Source of the DNA: an uncultured Ruminococcus sp.
Lineage (GTDB): Bacteria > Bacillota > Clostridia > Oscillospirales > Ruminococcaceae
DNA length: 64,000 bases
Direction: 5' to 3'
Assembly (NCBI GenBank): GCA_934463425.1
Contig: CAKSJP010000011.1
Coordinates: 1-64,000, forward strand
A model generated the notes under the pieces. That model made no database searches. It was not told where the DNA came from and saw only the letters and a list, made by a program, of their open reading frames with translations. Of the stretch, positions 51,440-58,889 are shown piece by piece (positions within the stretch are counted from its first letter, which is position 1; each line of letters opens with the position of its first letter). The translations under genes and the position numbers were made by a program.

Positions 51440-53314
51440 TTATGCGCCGCATGCCTCCGGGAAGTAGATCTGATACCATACCAGGAACATATACAGCGTC
51501 CAGATCTTTCGGCTGTTGTCTGCCTTTCCGGCACGGTGATCGTCCAACAGGTGCACCAGCTTTTCGGTGTGGAAAAAGCGGTTTGCCTCATCGCTCTCAA
51601 AGCGCTCCCGGACAATGCTGTAGTATTTCTCTTCTTTCAGCCAGACACGAATGGGCACCGGAAAGCCTAGCTTTTTCTTGGCTGCGGTTTTTGCCGTCTG
51701 GGGCGGAGTGTCCTTCTTGGCAGCCAGGCGCATGGCATACTTGGTGATATACGGGGTCTTTTCGTCGGTGACCGCCTCCCGTGTCACACGATAGCGTGTG
51801 GGGATCTGCTCTGCCAGCTCCATGACCTTTTTGTCCAGGAACGGCACGCGCAGCTCCAGAGAGTTCGCCATGCTCATCTTGTCGGCTTTCAACAGGATAT
51901 CCCCTGCCATCCACATGTGGAGATCCAGGTACTGCATCTTGGTCACGTCGTCCTGATCCTGCACCTTGTCATAGAAAGGCTTGGTGATCGCCATGGGATC
52001 GGGCGCATTGGTGCGGATCTTCAGCAGTGCCTTGCGCTCCTCCGGCGTAAACATATAGGCGTTGCCGATAAAGCGCTCTTCCAGATCCTTGCCCTTGCGC
52101 ACCAGGAAGTTTCTGCCGCGGTGCGCCGGCATTTTTTCTGCAATGTGACCGATGCCGCGGCGCAGTCCCCGGGGCAGCTTGTCATAAGCAGACCCGCCCG
52201 GTTCGCTGTAGACGTTATAGCCGCCGAAGATCTCGTCTGCGCCCTCGCCGGACAGCACTACCTTCAGCGACTGAGATGCCAGATTGCACACGAAATACAG
52301 GGCGATGGCTGCCGGGTCTGCCAGCGGTTCGTCCATGTGATACTGGATCATAGGCAGCTTTTCCCAGTATTCCTCCGGGGTGATGACCTTGTTGTAGTTC
52401 TTCTTGCCGATGGCCTCAGAAAAGCCCTTTGCCCAGCCGATCTCGTTATAGCGCTCTTCTGTGCCAAAGCCGACGGTAAAGGTCTTATCCACATCGGCGA
52501 TGGCTGCCACATAGCTGGAATCCACGCCGCTGGACAGGAACGAGCCGACTTCGACATCGGCGATCTTATGCGCCTTTACACTGTCGTGGAAGGTATCCGA
52601 AATGCGGTTGACCCAGGTGTCCAGATCAGGCTTCTGGTCTGCCTTAAAGTGCACATCCCAATAGCGCTTCATCTCGAACCTGCCGTTCTGATAGGTGAAA
52701 TAATGTGCCGGCGGCAGCTTATACACCCCCTGGAAAAAGGTCTCGTCACAGGGCGAATACTGAAAGGTCAGATAGTTTTCCAGCGCCGCGGTGTTCAGCA
52801 CCTTTTTGAAGTGCGGATGACACAAAAAGCTCTTGATCTCCGAGCCGAACAGGAAGGTCTCTCCCATCTGGGCGTAATACATCGGCTTGATGCCGAAATA
52901 ATCTCTTGCGCCGAAGAGCTTTTTCTCCCGCTTATCCCAGATCACAAAGGAGAACATGCCGCGGAGCTGCTGCAGCAGGTCTGCACCGTACTCCTGATAA
53001 CCGTAGATCAGCACCTCAGAGTCCGTCTGGGTGGCAAAGTGATAGCCTGCCTCCATCAGACGGGCGCGGATCTCCTGATAGTTATAGATCTCGCCGTTGA
53101 ACAGCAGCGCCAGATTGCCGTCCTCGCTGTACAGCGGCTGTGTGCCGGCATCCGAAACGTCAATGATGCTCAGCCGGCGGTGCCCCAGAGCAATGTCCTC
53201 GTCAATATAAGTACCCTCTGCATCCGGACCGCGGTGCTTGATCTTGTCCAGCATCTCGCCCAGGACAGCGTTCGAGTTGTCAATATGATTGGTGAATCCT
53301 ACAAAACCACACAT
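51440..53314 (-). CDS. asnB: Asparagine synthetase, glutamine-hydrolysing
   Basis: AsnB amidates aspartate with glutamine and ATP. The 624-residue protein starts at MCGFVGFTNH with the Cys2 nucleophile of the glutaminase domain (about 1-210), including LSIIDVSDAGTQP and LLFNGEIYNYQEIR. The synthetase domain has the pyrophosphate loop SFLSSGVDSSYVAA near 260 and LSGEGADEIFGGYNVY near 350. An AGGAG precedes the start, overlapping the 14-bp palindrome at 53326-53339. The HD hydrolase gene follows closely. Confidence 0.96.
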   Translation of the reverse strand: MCGFVGFTNHIDNSNAVLGEMLDKIKHRGPDAEGTYIDEDIALGHRRLSIIDVSDAGTQPLYSEDGNLALLFNGEIYNYQEIRARLMEAGYHFATQTDSEVLIYGYQEYGADLLQQLRGMFSFVIWDKREKKLFGARDYFGIKPMYYAQMGETFLFGSEIKSFLCHPHFKKVLNTAALENYLTFQYSPCDETFFQGVYKLPPAHYFTYQNGRFEMKRYWDVHFKADQKPDLDTWVNRISDTFHDSVKAHKIADVEVGSFLSSGVDSSYVAAIADVDKTFTVGFGTEERYNEIGWAKGFSEAIGKKNYNKVITPEEYWEKLPMIQYHMDEPLADPAAIALYFVCNLASQSLKVVLSGEGADEIFGGYNVYSEPGGSAYDKLPRGLRRGIGHIAEKMPAHRGRNFLVRKGKDLEERFIGNAYMFTPEERKALLKIRTNAPDPMAITKPFYDKVQDQDDVTKMQYLDLHMWMAGDILLKADKMSMANSLELRVPFLDKKVMELAEQIPTRYRVTREAVTDEKTPYITKYAMRLAAKKDTPPQTAKTAAKKKLGFPVPIRVWLKEEKYYSIVRERFESDEANRFFHTEKLVHLLDDHRAGKADNSRKIWTLYMFLVWYQIYFPEACGA

Positions 53315-53325
53315 AAGTTTTCTCC

Positions 53326-53339
53326 TTTATCCGGATAAA
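53326..53339. promoter_or_regulatory. 14-bp perfect palindrome at the asnB ribosome site
   Basis: TTTATCCGGATAAA lies 12-25 bases upstream of the asnB ATG, touching the ribosome site. It may be an operator or form a small hairpin in the mRNA. Confidence 0.4.
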
Positions 53340-53362
53340 TTCCGATACGCGCAAAATAACAC

Positions 53363-53391
53363 TTGCAAAATGCTGCATTATCCCTTATAAT
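53363..53391 (+). promoter_or_regulatory. Promoter of the 57-residue membrane protein gene
   Basis: TTGCAA (53363-53368), 17 bases, TATAAT (53386-53391). Confidence 0.7.
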
Positions 53392-53433
53392 AGTAACTGA
53401 AATGCAAAAGCCTTCAGAAAGGAGTCCTGCATC

Positions 53434-53607
53434 ATGCGCAAAAAACAAAAGCAGCTGCACCGGATCGATGATATCCACAAGCCAAAGCCGTTTCTGCGCT
53501 TCCGGCTGCGTGTTGTGATCGCTTTTTTCATTATATGTATGCTCGCCTGTCTGGTGTACTATATGATCCTCGCCAATGCAGACGCAAGCCATATTATCAC
53601 AGGCTGA
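53434..53607 (+). CDS. Small membrane protein (57 aa)
   Basis: Translation from ATG 53434 gives MRKKQKQLHRIDDIHKPKPF, a basic cytoplasmic segment, then one membrane helix (VVIAFFIICMLACLVYYMIL) and a short outside tail ending HIITG. AAAGGAG lies upstream with a good promoter. It converges on the Imm33-like gene with only 2 bases between the stops. No family was recognised. Confidence 0.7.
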   Translation: MRKKQKQLHRIDDIHKPKPFLRFRLRVVIAFFIICMLACLVYYMILANADASHIITG

Positions 53608-53609
53608 TG

Positions 53610-53948
53610 TCAGATCTCCGTCGGCACGTCCTCCGGGTATGCGGTGGGACGATAGCCGGCGGTTTTTTCGTCATAGGCATATGCCGCCTTCTGCGGCGGT
53701 GTCTCTGCGGCCAGAAGCGGCGCGAGCTTCGGCTCGATCTCCAATGCCCGTGCCACAGAGACCAGCAGACTGTTCCCCGGATTGGACAGCTCCAGCCCGG
53801 TCTCGCTGCCCTGAAGCAGCTGCCAGCCAGTGTCCTTTTCCGCGCAGACATGGTCCGTCCGCAGCAAAAGCCGGATCTCTCCGGTCTCATAGGCGCGGCG
53901 CGTCAGATAGACCAGCCGGCATTCTTCTGAAGATGGGTTTTGTTGCAT
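53610..53948 (-). CDS. Imm33/DUF2185-like protein
   Basis: The 112-residue product starts at MQQNPSSEECRLVYLTRRAY (GAGGAG upstream). The pattern RRAYETGEIRLLLRT, DTGWQLLQGSETGLELSNPG, LLVSVARALEIEP resembles the Imm33/DUF2185 family, some members of which are immunity proteins of polymorphic toxins. No toxin gene is adjacent, so it may have a housekeeping role. It is soluble, with no signal peptide. Confidence 0.65.
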   Translation of the reverse strand: MQQNPSSEECRLVYLTRRAYETGEIRLLLRTDHVCAEKDTGWQLLQGSETGLELSNPGNSLLVSVARALEIEPKLAPLLAAETPPQKAAYAYDEKTAGYRPTAYPEDVPTEI

Positions 53949-53998
53949 AACGGTCTCCTCTCTTTCCTGCATAGCCGCAGGTGTTCTGTCGATATACT

Positions 53999-54027
53999 AT
54001 TATATCGCAGTTCTGTCAAAATTGCAA
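53999..54027 (-). promoter_or_regulatory. Promoter of the Imm33-like gene
   Basis: Minus strand TTGCAA (54027-54022), 17 bases, TATAAT (54004-53999). Confidence 0.65.
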
Positions 54028-54120
54028 GCCGGCAAAAGAGATTGCCGGGCAAAATGGCAATATGCACAAAATTCACATTGGATTTCCTCTGAAAATCGAA
54101 AAAAAACTGCGGATTTCGGC

Positions 54121-54150
54121 TTGACATTTCACACGATTCTGTGGTATAAT
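54121..54150 (+). promoter_or_regulatory. Promoter of rplM-rpsI
   Basis: TTGACA (54121-54126), 18 bases, TATAAT (54145-54150), with A-tracts upstream that may act as an UP element. Confidence 0.8.
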
Positions 54151-54157
54151 AATTCTT

Positions 54158-54263
54158 GTACTGTCAGAGAGACCGGTTATAATCTTGCGCAATGCCGGCA
54201 GTGCAGCCTGACCCAGCTGCCCTCTGCCTGATCCCGCTTTCGGGCGGGGTCGAGATTATTTTT
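54158..54263 (+). promoter_or_regulatory. rplM leader with terminator-like hairpin (candidate L13 leader)
   Basis: The leader has GGCAG/CTGCC pairing (about 54197-54219) followed by GATCCCGC/GCGGGGTC (54230-54251) and a T-rich tail. The arrangement suits an attenuator or a ribosomal-protein autoregulatory site; L13 leaders upstream of rplM-rpsI are known in Firmicutes. Exact match to that family could not be tested. Confidence 0.5.
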
Positions 54264-54291
54264 GATAGAAGTTTCAATGGAGGAATTGACT

Positions 54292-54720
54292 ATGGCAACA
54301 ACTATGCCGAAGGCTGGCGAAGTAGATCGCAAGTGGTATGTGCTGGACGCTGCCGGCAAGCCGCTGGGCCGTGTCGCTGCAAAGGCTGCACACCTGCTGC
54401 GCGGTAAGCACAAGCCCACATACGCACCGCACGTTGACTGCGGCGACAATGTAATCATCATCAACTGTGACAAGGCAGTTCTGACCGGCAACAAGCTGGA
54501 GAACAAGTACTACTACTGGCACACCGGTTGGATCGGTGGTCTGAAGAAGACACAGTATAAGGTTATGATGGAAGAAAAAGCAGATGAAGCAATGATGATC
54601 GCTGTTAAGGGCATGCTCCCGCACAATACCCAGGGCGCAAACCAGCTGAAGCGTCTGCGTACCTATAAGGGCGCAGAGCACAAGCAGGCGGCTCAGAAGC
54701 CGGAAGTTTGCGAGTTCTAA
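54292..54720 (+). CDS. rplM: 50S ribosomal protein L13
   Basis: The start at MATTMPKAGEVDRKWYVLDA (GGAGG upstream) gives 142 residues, the normal length. AAGKPLGRVAAKAAHLLRGK, DCGDNVIIINCDKAVLTGNK and MLPHNTQGANQLKRLRTYKG are diagnostic of L13. It is followed by rpsI after 18 bases, the conserved L13-S9 pair. The codon use is the biased type of highly expressed genes. Confidence 0.98.
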   Translation: MATTMPKAGEVDRKWYVLDAAGKPLGRVAAKAAHLLRGKHKPTYAPHVDCGDNVIIINCDKAVLTGNKLENKYYYWHTGWIGGLKKTQYKVMMEEKADEAMMIAVKGMLPHNTQGANQLKRLRTYKGAEHKQAAQKPEVCEF

Positions 54721-54738
54721 GGGAAAGGAGCAGAAAAG

Positions 54739-55140
54739 ATGTACGAATCTAAGGTTAAATACTATTATGGCACCGGCAGACGGAAGCACTCTGTAGCAAG
54801 AGTTCGTCTGTATCCGGGCAACGGCAGCATCACCATCAACGGCAGAAGCATCGACGAATACTTCGGTCTGGACACCCTGAAGCTGATCGTTCGTCAGCCG
54901 CTGAATCTGACGGACAACATGGACAAGATGGATGTTATCTGCACCGTTACCGGCGGCGGCGTTACCGGCCAGGCTGGTGCGATCCGTCACGGCATCTCCC
55001 GTGCGCTGTTGGTTTACAGCCCGGAACTGCGTCCGGTTCTGAAGAAGGCTGGCTTCCTCACTCGTGACCCGAGAATGAAGGAACGTAAGAAGTACGGTCT
55101 GAAGGCTGCACGTCGTGCACCGCAGTTCTCCAAGAGATAA
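54739..55140 (+). CDS. rpsI: 30S ribosomal protein S9
   Basis: The 133-residue product contains [40 protein letters not shown] and the C-terminal RRAPQFSKR that reaches the P-site tRNA. It follows rplM closely. The mobile element begins right after its stop codon; the gene is intact. Confidence 0.98.
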   Translation: MYESKVKYYYGTGRRKHSVARVRLYPGNGSITINGRSIDEYFGLDTLKLIVRQPLNLTDNMDKMDVICTVTGGGVTGQAGAIRHGISRALLVYSPELRPVLKKAGFLTRDPRMKERKKYGLKAARRAPQFSKR

Positions 55141-55146
55141 GGAAAC

Positions 55147-55216
55147 ATCGATTTTTTATCGATATTGCGTTATTTCTTTTGTTTCAGAAGTCCATTTGGA
55201 CAACTTCTGGACAACT
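55147..55216. promoter_or_regulatory. Candidate left attachment region: core palindrome and integrase arm repeats
   Basis: ATCGAT-TTTTT-ATCGAT (55147-55163) lies 7 bases after the rpsI stop and could be an integrase core or a remnant terminator. TGGACAACT is directly repeated at 55197-55205 and 55208-55216 (11-base period), as expected for arm-binding sites of tyrosine integrases. Confidence 0.4.
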
Positions 55217-55227
55217 AAAAAGTATTT

Positions 55228-55262
55228 TAAAATCGCTCTGTGTTTTGCAGAGCGATTTTTTT
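55228..55262. terminator. Terminator between rpsI and the integrase
   Basis: AAATCGCTCTG and CAGAGCGATTT around a short loop, followed by T-run; suited to the convergent rpsI and integrase genes. Confidence 0.88.
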
Positions 55263-55283
55263 ATGTTGCTGTAACTTGTATTT

Positions 55284-56423
55284 TCATTCAGTCAGCTTTT
55301 TCTCAATAGAATCTGCCAACACTTTTCGTGTACTGCTAAGCACATCTGCATAAATATCAGCTGTGACATTGATGTCACAATGTCCTAAATGGTCACTGAT
55401 GATTTTGAGATCTACGCCCATATTCAAAAGCATAGTAGCATTGCAATGTCTTAACTTGTGTAACGTCATATGCTCAAATTCTGTGCCTTTGGTAAAGCGT
55501 TTCAGCGAAGTCAAAACAGAACTTCTGTCACGATAATTGCCGTTTGCTGATGGAAATACCATTTCTGGATGTGCATAACTATCACCAAGAGCAATTTTCA
55601 AATCATCGGTGTACTTTTTCTGTTCTTGAAATATATCAGCAACAGTTTTACTCATACCGATTGTTCGGATACTCTTTTTCGTCTTTGGCGGTGTCAATTC
55701 ATGCTTTCCGCCTATATCATTCAGGGTATGCTTGATTGAAATTGACATATTCTCAAAGTCAACATCTTCCCAGCGTAGTGCAAAGCATTCTCCCGAACGC
55801 ATTCCCGTATAAAGCAGCACTCTGATGATACGCTTAACATCTTCATCGCATGGCTTTTCATTAAGCATTTTCACAAAGCGTTTTAATTCATCTTCTGTAA
55901 GAGCCATAACTTTGTGCTGTTCCTTATTCTTTGGAAGAATAACATTATGGCAAGGGTTATCACGCAGAAATCCTTGTTCCATACCACGTTTGAAAATAGA
56001 CTGAATAATGACATACAATTTTCTGACAGTCGCAGGATTTAAATTGTATGATTGCATTACCTGTGTCAGTTTCGGCGTTGTAATATCTTTTAATTTCATG
56101 TTACCGAGAACAGGTTTAATATGTTTCTTATACTGTCCAGTATAGGTATAAACTGTCGATGCTTTTAGTTCTACCGGTGCAAAGTTGGTGAAATACCAAT
56201 CTGCAAGCTCTGAAAATCTCATATTTTCATTGAAACTGATATATCCTTTGCATTGACGTTCAAACTCAAAAGCGAACTCCTGAGCAAGTTTCTCAGCCCT
56301 TTTCGGTGTTGTATCTGTCGGCGGAGTGAATGTTGTGGACTTCATAATCTTCTTGCCATTCGTATCAGTACCAACGAAAACTCTGATTCTGAATGTATTT
56401 CCACGTTTATCGATTGCAGCCAT
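55284..56423 (-). CDS. int: Tyrosine recombinase / site-specific integrase
   Basis: The 379-residue protein has an N-terminal arm-binding domain (about 1-60, RIRVFVGTDTNGKKIMKSTT), a SAM-like core-binding domain (about 65-160) and the catalytic domain with Arg in LLYTGMRSGE, Lys in PPKTKKSIRT, the HKLRH box, His in SDHLGH and the nucleophile Tyr in TADIYADVLSS. It catalyses excision and integration at the rpsI junction. A Tn916-like subfamily is likely. The AGGAGG lies 14 bases from the ATG, a rather long spacing. It is transcribed toward the chromosome boundary. Confidence 0.95.
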   Translation of the reverse strand: MAAIDKRGNTFRIRVFVGTDTNGKKIMKSTTFTPPTDTTPKRAEKLAQEFAFEFERQCKGYISFNENMRFSELADWYFTNFAPVELKASTVYTYTGQYKKHIKPVLGNMKLKDITTPKLTQVMQSYNLNPATVRKLYVIIQSIFKRGMEQGFLRDNPCHNVILPKNKEQHKVMALTEDELKRFVKMLNEKPCDEDVKRIIRVLLYTGMRSGECFALRWEDVDFENMSISIKHTLNDIGGKHELTPPKTKKSIRTIGMSKTVADIFQEQKKYTDDLKIALGDSYAHPEMVFPSANGNYRDRSSVLTSLKRFTKGTEFEHMTLHKLRHCNATMLLNMGVDLKIISDHLGHCDINVTADIYADVLSSTRKVLADSIEKKLTE

Positions 56424-56501
56424 AGTGCTGTATGTTACCTCCTGAAATATTATAGTTTTTGTCCTTGGACTTTGTGGGTTTCCTGTACCTTCTTGTGATT
56501 A

Positions 56502-57206
56502 TCACCAATTAACAGGAATACTGTCTGGTGATTTTGCCCTTGAAACCTTAATATATGTCTCTGAACTTTCTGTACTTTGTGGCTTTTCTTCCTTTTTATA
56601 TTCATCAAGAAATCTTTTCATCTTATCAACTACCCACTTCCATTCAACCTTTTCTTCATTTGAAAATTGCTGAATCCAACCAAGCGAAAATTCCTCAGCC
56701 AAGGAATAGTGCTTCAAGGCGTATACAAACCTTTCATCAAGCTGATAATTCTCAGGAACATAGTCCATTCTCGGTGGTTTCAAGGTTTCATACCATTCTT
56801 TCACAAACCACCAGTAGTCATGTATCGTCTGATATGCTTCCTGTTCCCATTTTTCAAAGCGTTCACGTTTCTTTCTCTTAATCTTCTGAATCTCAGCAGC
56901 TTCTGAATATTTCGGTTTATGATATTCTTTTTCATAACCAAAGCTGATACCGAGGTTAAAATCATCATTCAGCTTTTTGACAGCATCAATAGCAGATAGT
57001 CCGAACAATTCCATAACAAAACCTAAAATGTCATAATGCACATTACAGGTGAAGCAATGGAACGAATTGGGATATATGTGTGCAGAGGGGTGGTGATCGT
57101 CATGAAATGGGCAGAGACAAGTGTTATTACGCTTGATTTCAATTCCGTAACGCTCTGCAACTATCCGTATGTCAAGACGATTTCGTATTTCTTCAAAACA
57201 GTTCAT
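56502..57206 (-). CDS. CHC2 zinc-finger primase-like protein
   Basis: The 234-residue product has the DnaG-type CHC2 zinc finger at residues about 5-75 (RLDIRIVAERYGIEIKR, CLCPFHDDHHPSAHIYP, FHCFTCN). The TOPRIM catalytic domain is not present; the C-terminal half is helical, charged and unassigned. Such short CHC2 proteins are common in IMEs and may load or prime replication of the excised circle. Its start shares one base with the stop of the small HTH gene upstream. Confidence 0.8.
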   Translation of the reverse strand: MNCFEEIRNRLDIRIVAERYGIEIKRNNTCLCPFHDDHHPSAHIYPNSFHCFTCNVHYDILGFVMELFGLSAIDAVKKLNDDFNLGISFGYEKEYHKPKYSEAAEIQKIKRKKRERFEKWEQEAYQTIHDYWWFVKEWYETLKPPRMDYVPENYQLDERFVYALKHYSLAEEFSLGWIQQFSNEEKVEWKWVVDKMKRFLDEYKKEEKPQSTESSETYIKVSRAKSPDSIPVNW

Positions 57207-57478
57207 CAGACTTCAAAAACTTTGAGGAGTTCTTCTTTATTAATGAGGATTTTTCCACGCTTGCCCTGACCTGTGCGAATGTATTTGACCTTGTTCTGTG
57301 CCACCAGCTGACGAACAGTGTGTTCGCTGAGTCCCTTTATCACTTGGGTACACTCTTTGATTGTAAGCATCTCAACGGACTTCTTTCTGGTTGTTTCCTG
57401 TGTTGTCTCCTCATCAGTGAGCTGAATGAGGAGTGCCATAATATCATCAACGATTGCATTTTTTCTTTCCTGTGTCAT
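57206..57478 (-). CDS. Small helix-turn-helix protein (excisionase/helix-turn-helix 17 type)
   Basis: The 90-residue product ends in a winged-helix segment typical of excisionase-like DNA-binding proteins: LTIKECTQVIKGLSEHTVRQ, then KYIRTGQGKRGKILINKEEL. The N-terminal 35 residues are a helical extension. It overlaps the CHC2 gene by one base and follows the relaxase gene by 12 bases, so mob-HTH-primase form one operon. It may direct integrase toward excision or regulate the operon. Confidence 0.75.
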   Translation of the reverse strand: MTQERKNAIVDDIMALLIQLTDEETTQETTRKKSVEMLTIKECTQVIKGLSEHTVRQLVAQNKVKYIRTGQGKRGKILINKEELLKVFEV

Positions 57479-57490
57479 AGTAAATCTCCT

Positions 57491-58693
57491 TTACTCTAAT
57501 TCGTGATTTTTTGTGTTTGATTTGTATTTGTGAAATTCTTCTGTAAGTCCATTAGCTGAAATGAATGATTTTGCTTTTTGCAAGTCAGATCTTAACCTCT
57601 CCTTTTCAGAGGTCTCCTTTGCACTTTTTATAAGTGCTTTGACTGATATTGTTGCAGGTTTCTTATATTCGGCAAGTTCAGCCGCCTGCTGATTTATTGT
57701 ACTTTTTAATTCTGTATTTTCTTTGCTAAGTTGCTGATTAGTCGCAATAAGTTTTCTGGTTTGTTTTATGCTGACCACTTCTTTTTCAGCAAGAGCTTGA
57801 AGTTTGTCATAATCATTTTTATCAAGGGTAACCTTGTTTCCAAAAATGGTCGGCTTAACCGCAATGCTCCCAATATCAACAAGCTGAACCTTTTTCTTAT
57901 TTGCCTTTTCAAGCATTGCTTTTGTTTCAGCAAGTTCACGAGAAATATCCTCATTTTCGCTTTTGAGTTGGACATTTTCAGATTTAAGTTTATCTGCTTC
58001 TTGCCTTGCTTCTTTGTATTCCTTAACTGACATAGAACCTCTTGACTTTTCAGGTTCCAAAGGTCTGATACCGTGTGCAAGACAGATTTGATTCAGTATT
58101 TCAATTTCTGATTTTCTCCAACGTGCAATTGCATCTTTTCCACTTCCGAATCCCATTTCTTTTAAGGCTTGAGCAATGCCGTTTTGTGTATCCTGTCCAC
58201 GCTTGTAATGACCAACAGGAATATAGTCAATATGTAAATGCGGTGTGGCTTCGTCCATATGAAGCACCGCGTTGAATACTACGAAATTCGGATTACGCTG
58301 CTGATATCCTGCCATATACTCTTTCAGACACGTTGCTACAAGCTGTGCATCTTCTGTATCCACTCCGGAATCTTCTTTTTTACCTATCTGAACAACATCT
58401 TCATAAAAACTTTTTCGCTTATCGGCAGCTGTCACAACAGAATTGGACGGCTTCTGATGAAACAAAGATTCATAATATGTACCATGAATTTTTCTGTCAT
58501 TGCGTTTCTGTTTGGCGTTGTAACGCTTTGTTGATTCAGCAAATAAATGCTCATACACGCAGCCAATATCTTTCCTGATAAATGTATAGTTATTTCTCAT
58601 ACGGCAGCGGTCAACATTTTCTGCGATGAAGTCTCTGTTGTTGTGTGTTAATGAGCCTTTTCCCTGACAAAACGAAATGCGTTTTTCTTTCAT
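57491..58693 (-). CDS. MOBV-family (Pre/Mob) relaxase
   Basis: The 400-residue protein nicks oriT for conjugative mobilization. The diagnostic metal motif HMDEATPHLHIDYIPVG is near residue 148. The N-terminal region (HNNRDFIAENVDRCRMRNN, YEHLF) matches MOBV motif I. From about residue 230 a long coiled coil follows (KLKSENVQLKSENEDISREL, repeated heptads), ending with a Lys-rich tail. The oriT-like palindromes at 58739-58850 lie just upstream, the usual layout in this family. Confidence 0.92.
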   Translation of the reverse strand: MKEKRISFCQGKGSLTHNNRDFIAENVDRCRMRNNYTFIRKDIGCVYEHLFAESTKRYNAKQKRNDRKIHGTYYESLFHQKPSNSVVTAADKRKSFYEDVVQIGKKEDSGVDTEDAQLVATCLKEYMAGYQQRNPNFVVFNAVLHMDEATPHLHIDYIPVGHYKRGQDTQNGIAQALKEMGFGSGKDAIARWRKSEIEILNQICLAHGIRPLEPEKSRGSMSVKEYKEARQEADKLKSENVQLKSENEDISRELAETKAMLEKANKKKVQLVDIGSIAVKPTIFGNKVTLDKNDYDKLQALAEKEVVSIKQTRKLIATNQQLSKENTELKSTINQQAAELAEYKKPATISVKALIKSAKETSEKERLRSDLQKAKSFISANGLTEEFHKYKSNTKNHELE

Positions 58694-58738
58694 CTATTCT
58701 CCCTTCTCGAAATTCATTTGCTCTACCAGTTTGGACAA

Positions 58739-58850
58739 TGTCACCGAACAATCAGAGGATTGCGGTGACAAGTTTCAGAACGATAGAATACAATCGCTGA
58801 AACAATACGGTGCGGAGCACCGATTTTACAACAGGCATTATGCCTATTGT
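58739..58850. other. Palindrome-rich oriT candidate
   Basis: Four inverted repeats follow each other: TGTCACCG/CGGTGACA with an inner CAATC/GATTG (58739-58770), TTTCAG/CTGAAA (about 58773-58801), CGGTGC-GGA-GCACCG (58808-58822) and a near-perfect repeat around AGGCA-TTA-TGCCT (58826-58850). The region lies between the relaxase and DUF3987 genes and has no ORF. It is the only such tract in the element; oriT and perhaps a replication origin are the likely roles. Confidence 0.6.
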
Positions 58851-58889
58851 AACGCCATAGTATATATGACAGCCCTTTGGCAAGTTCTA

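Noticed and set aside
53610-53948. Toxin-immunity pair with the 57-residue membrane protein at 53434
   Set aside because: The genes are convergent with separate promoters, and the small protein looks like a basic single-span protein without toxin features beyond size.
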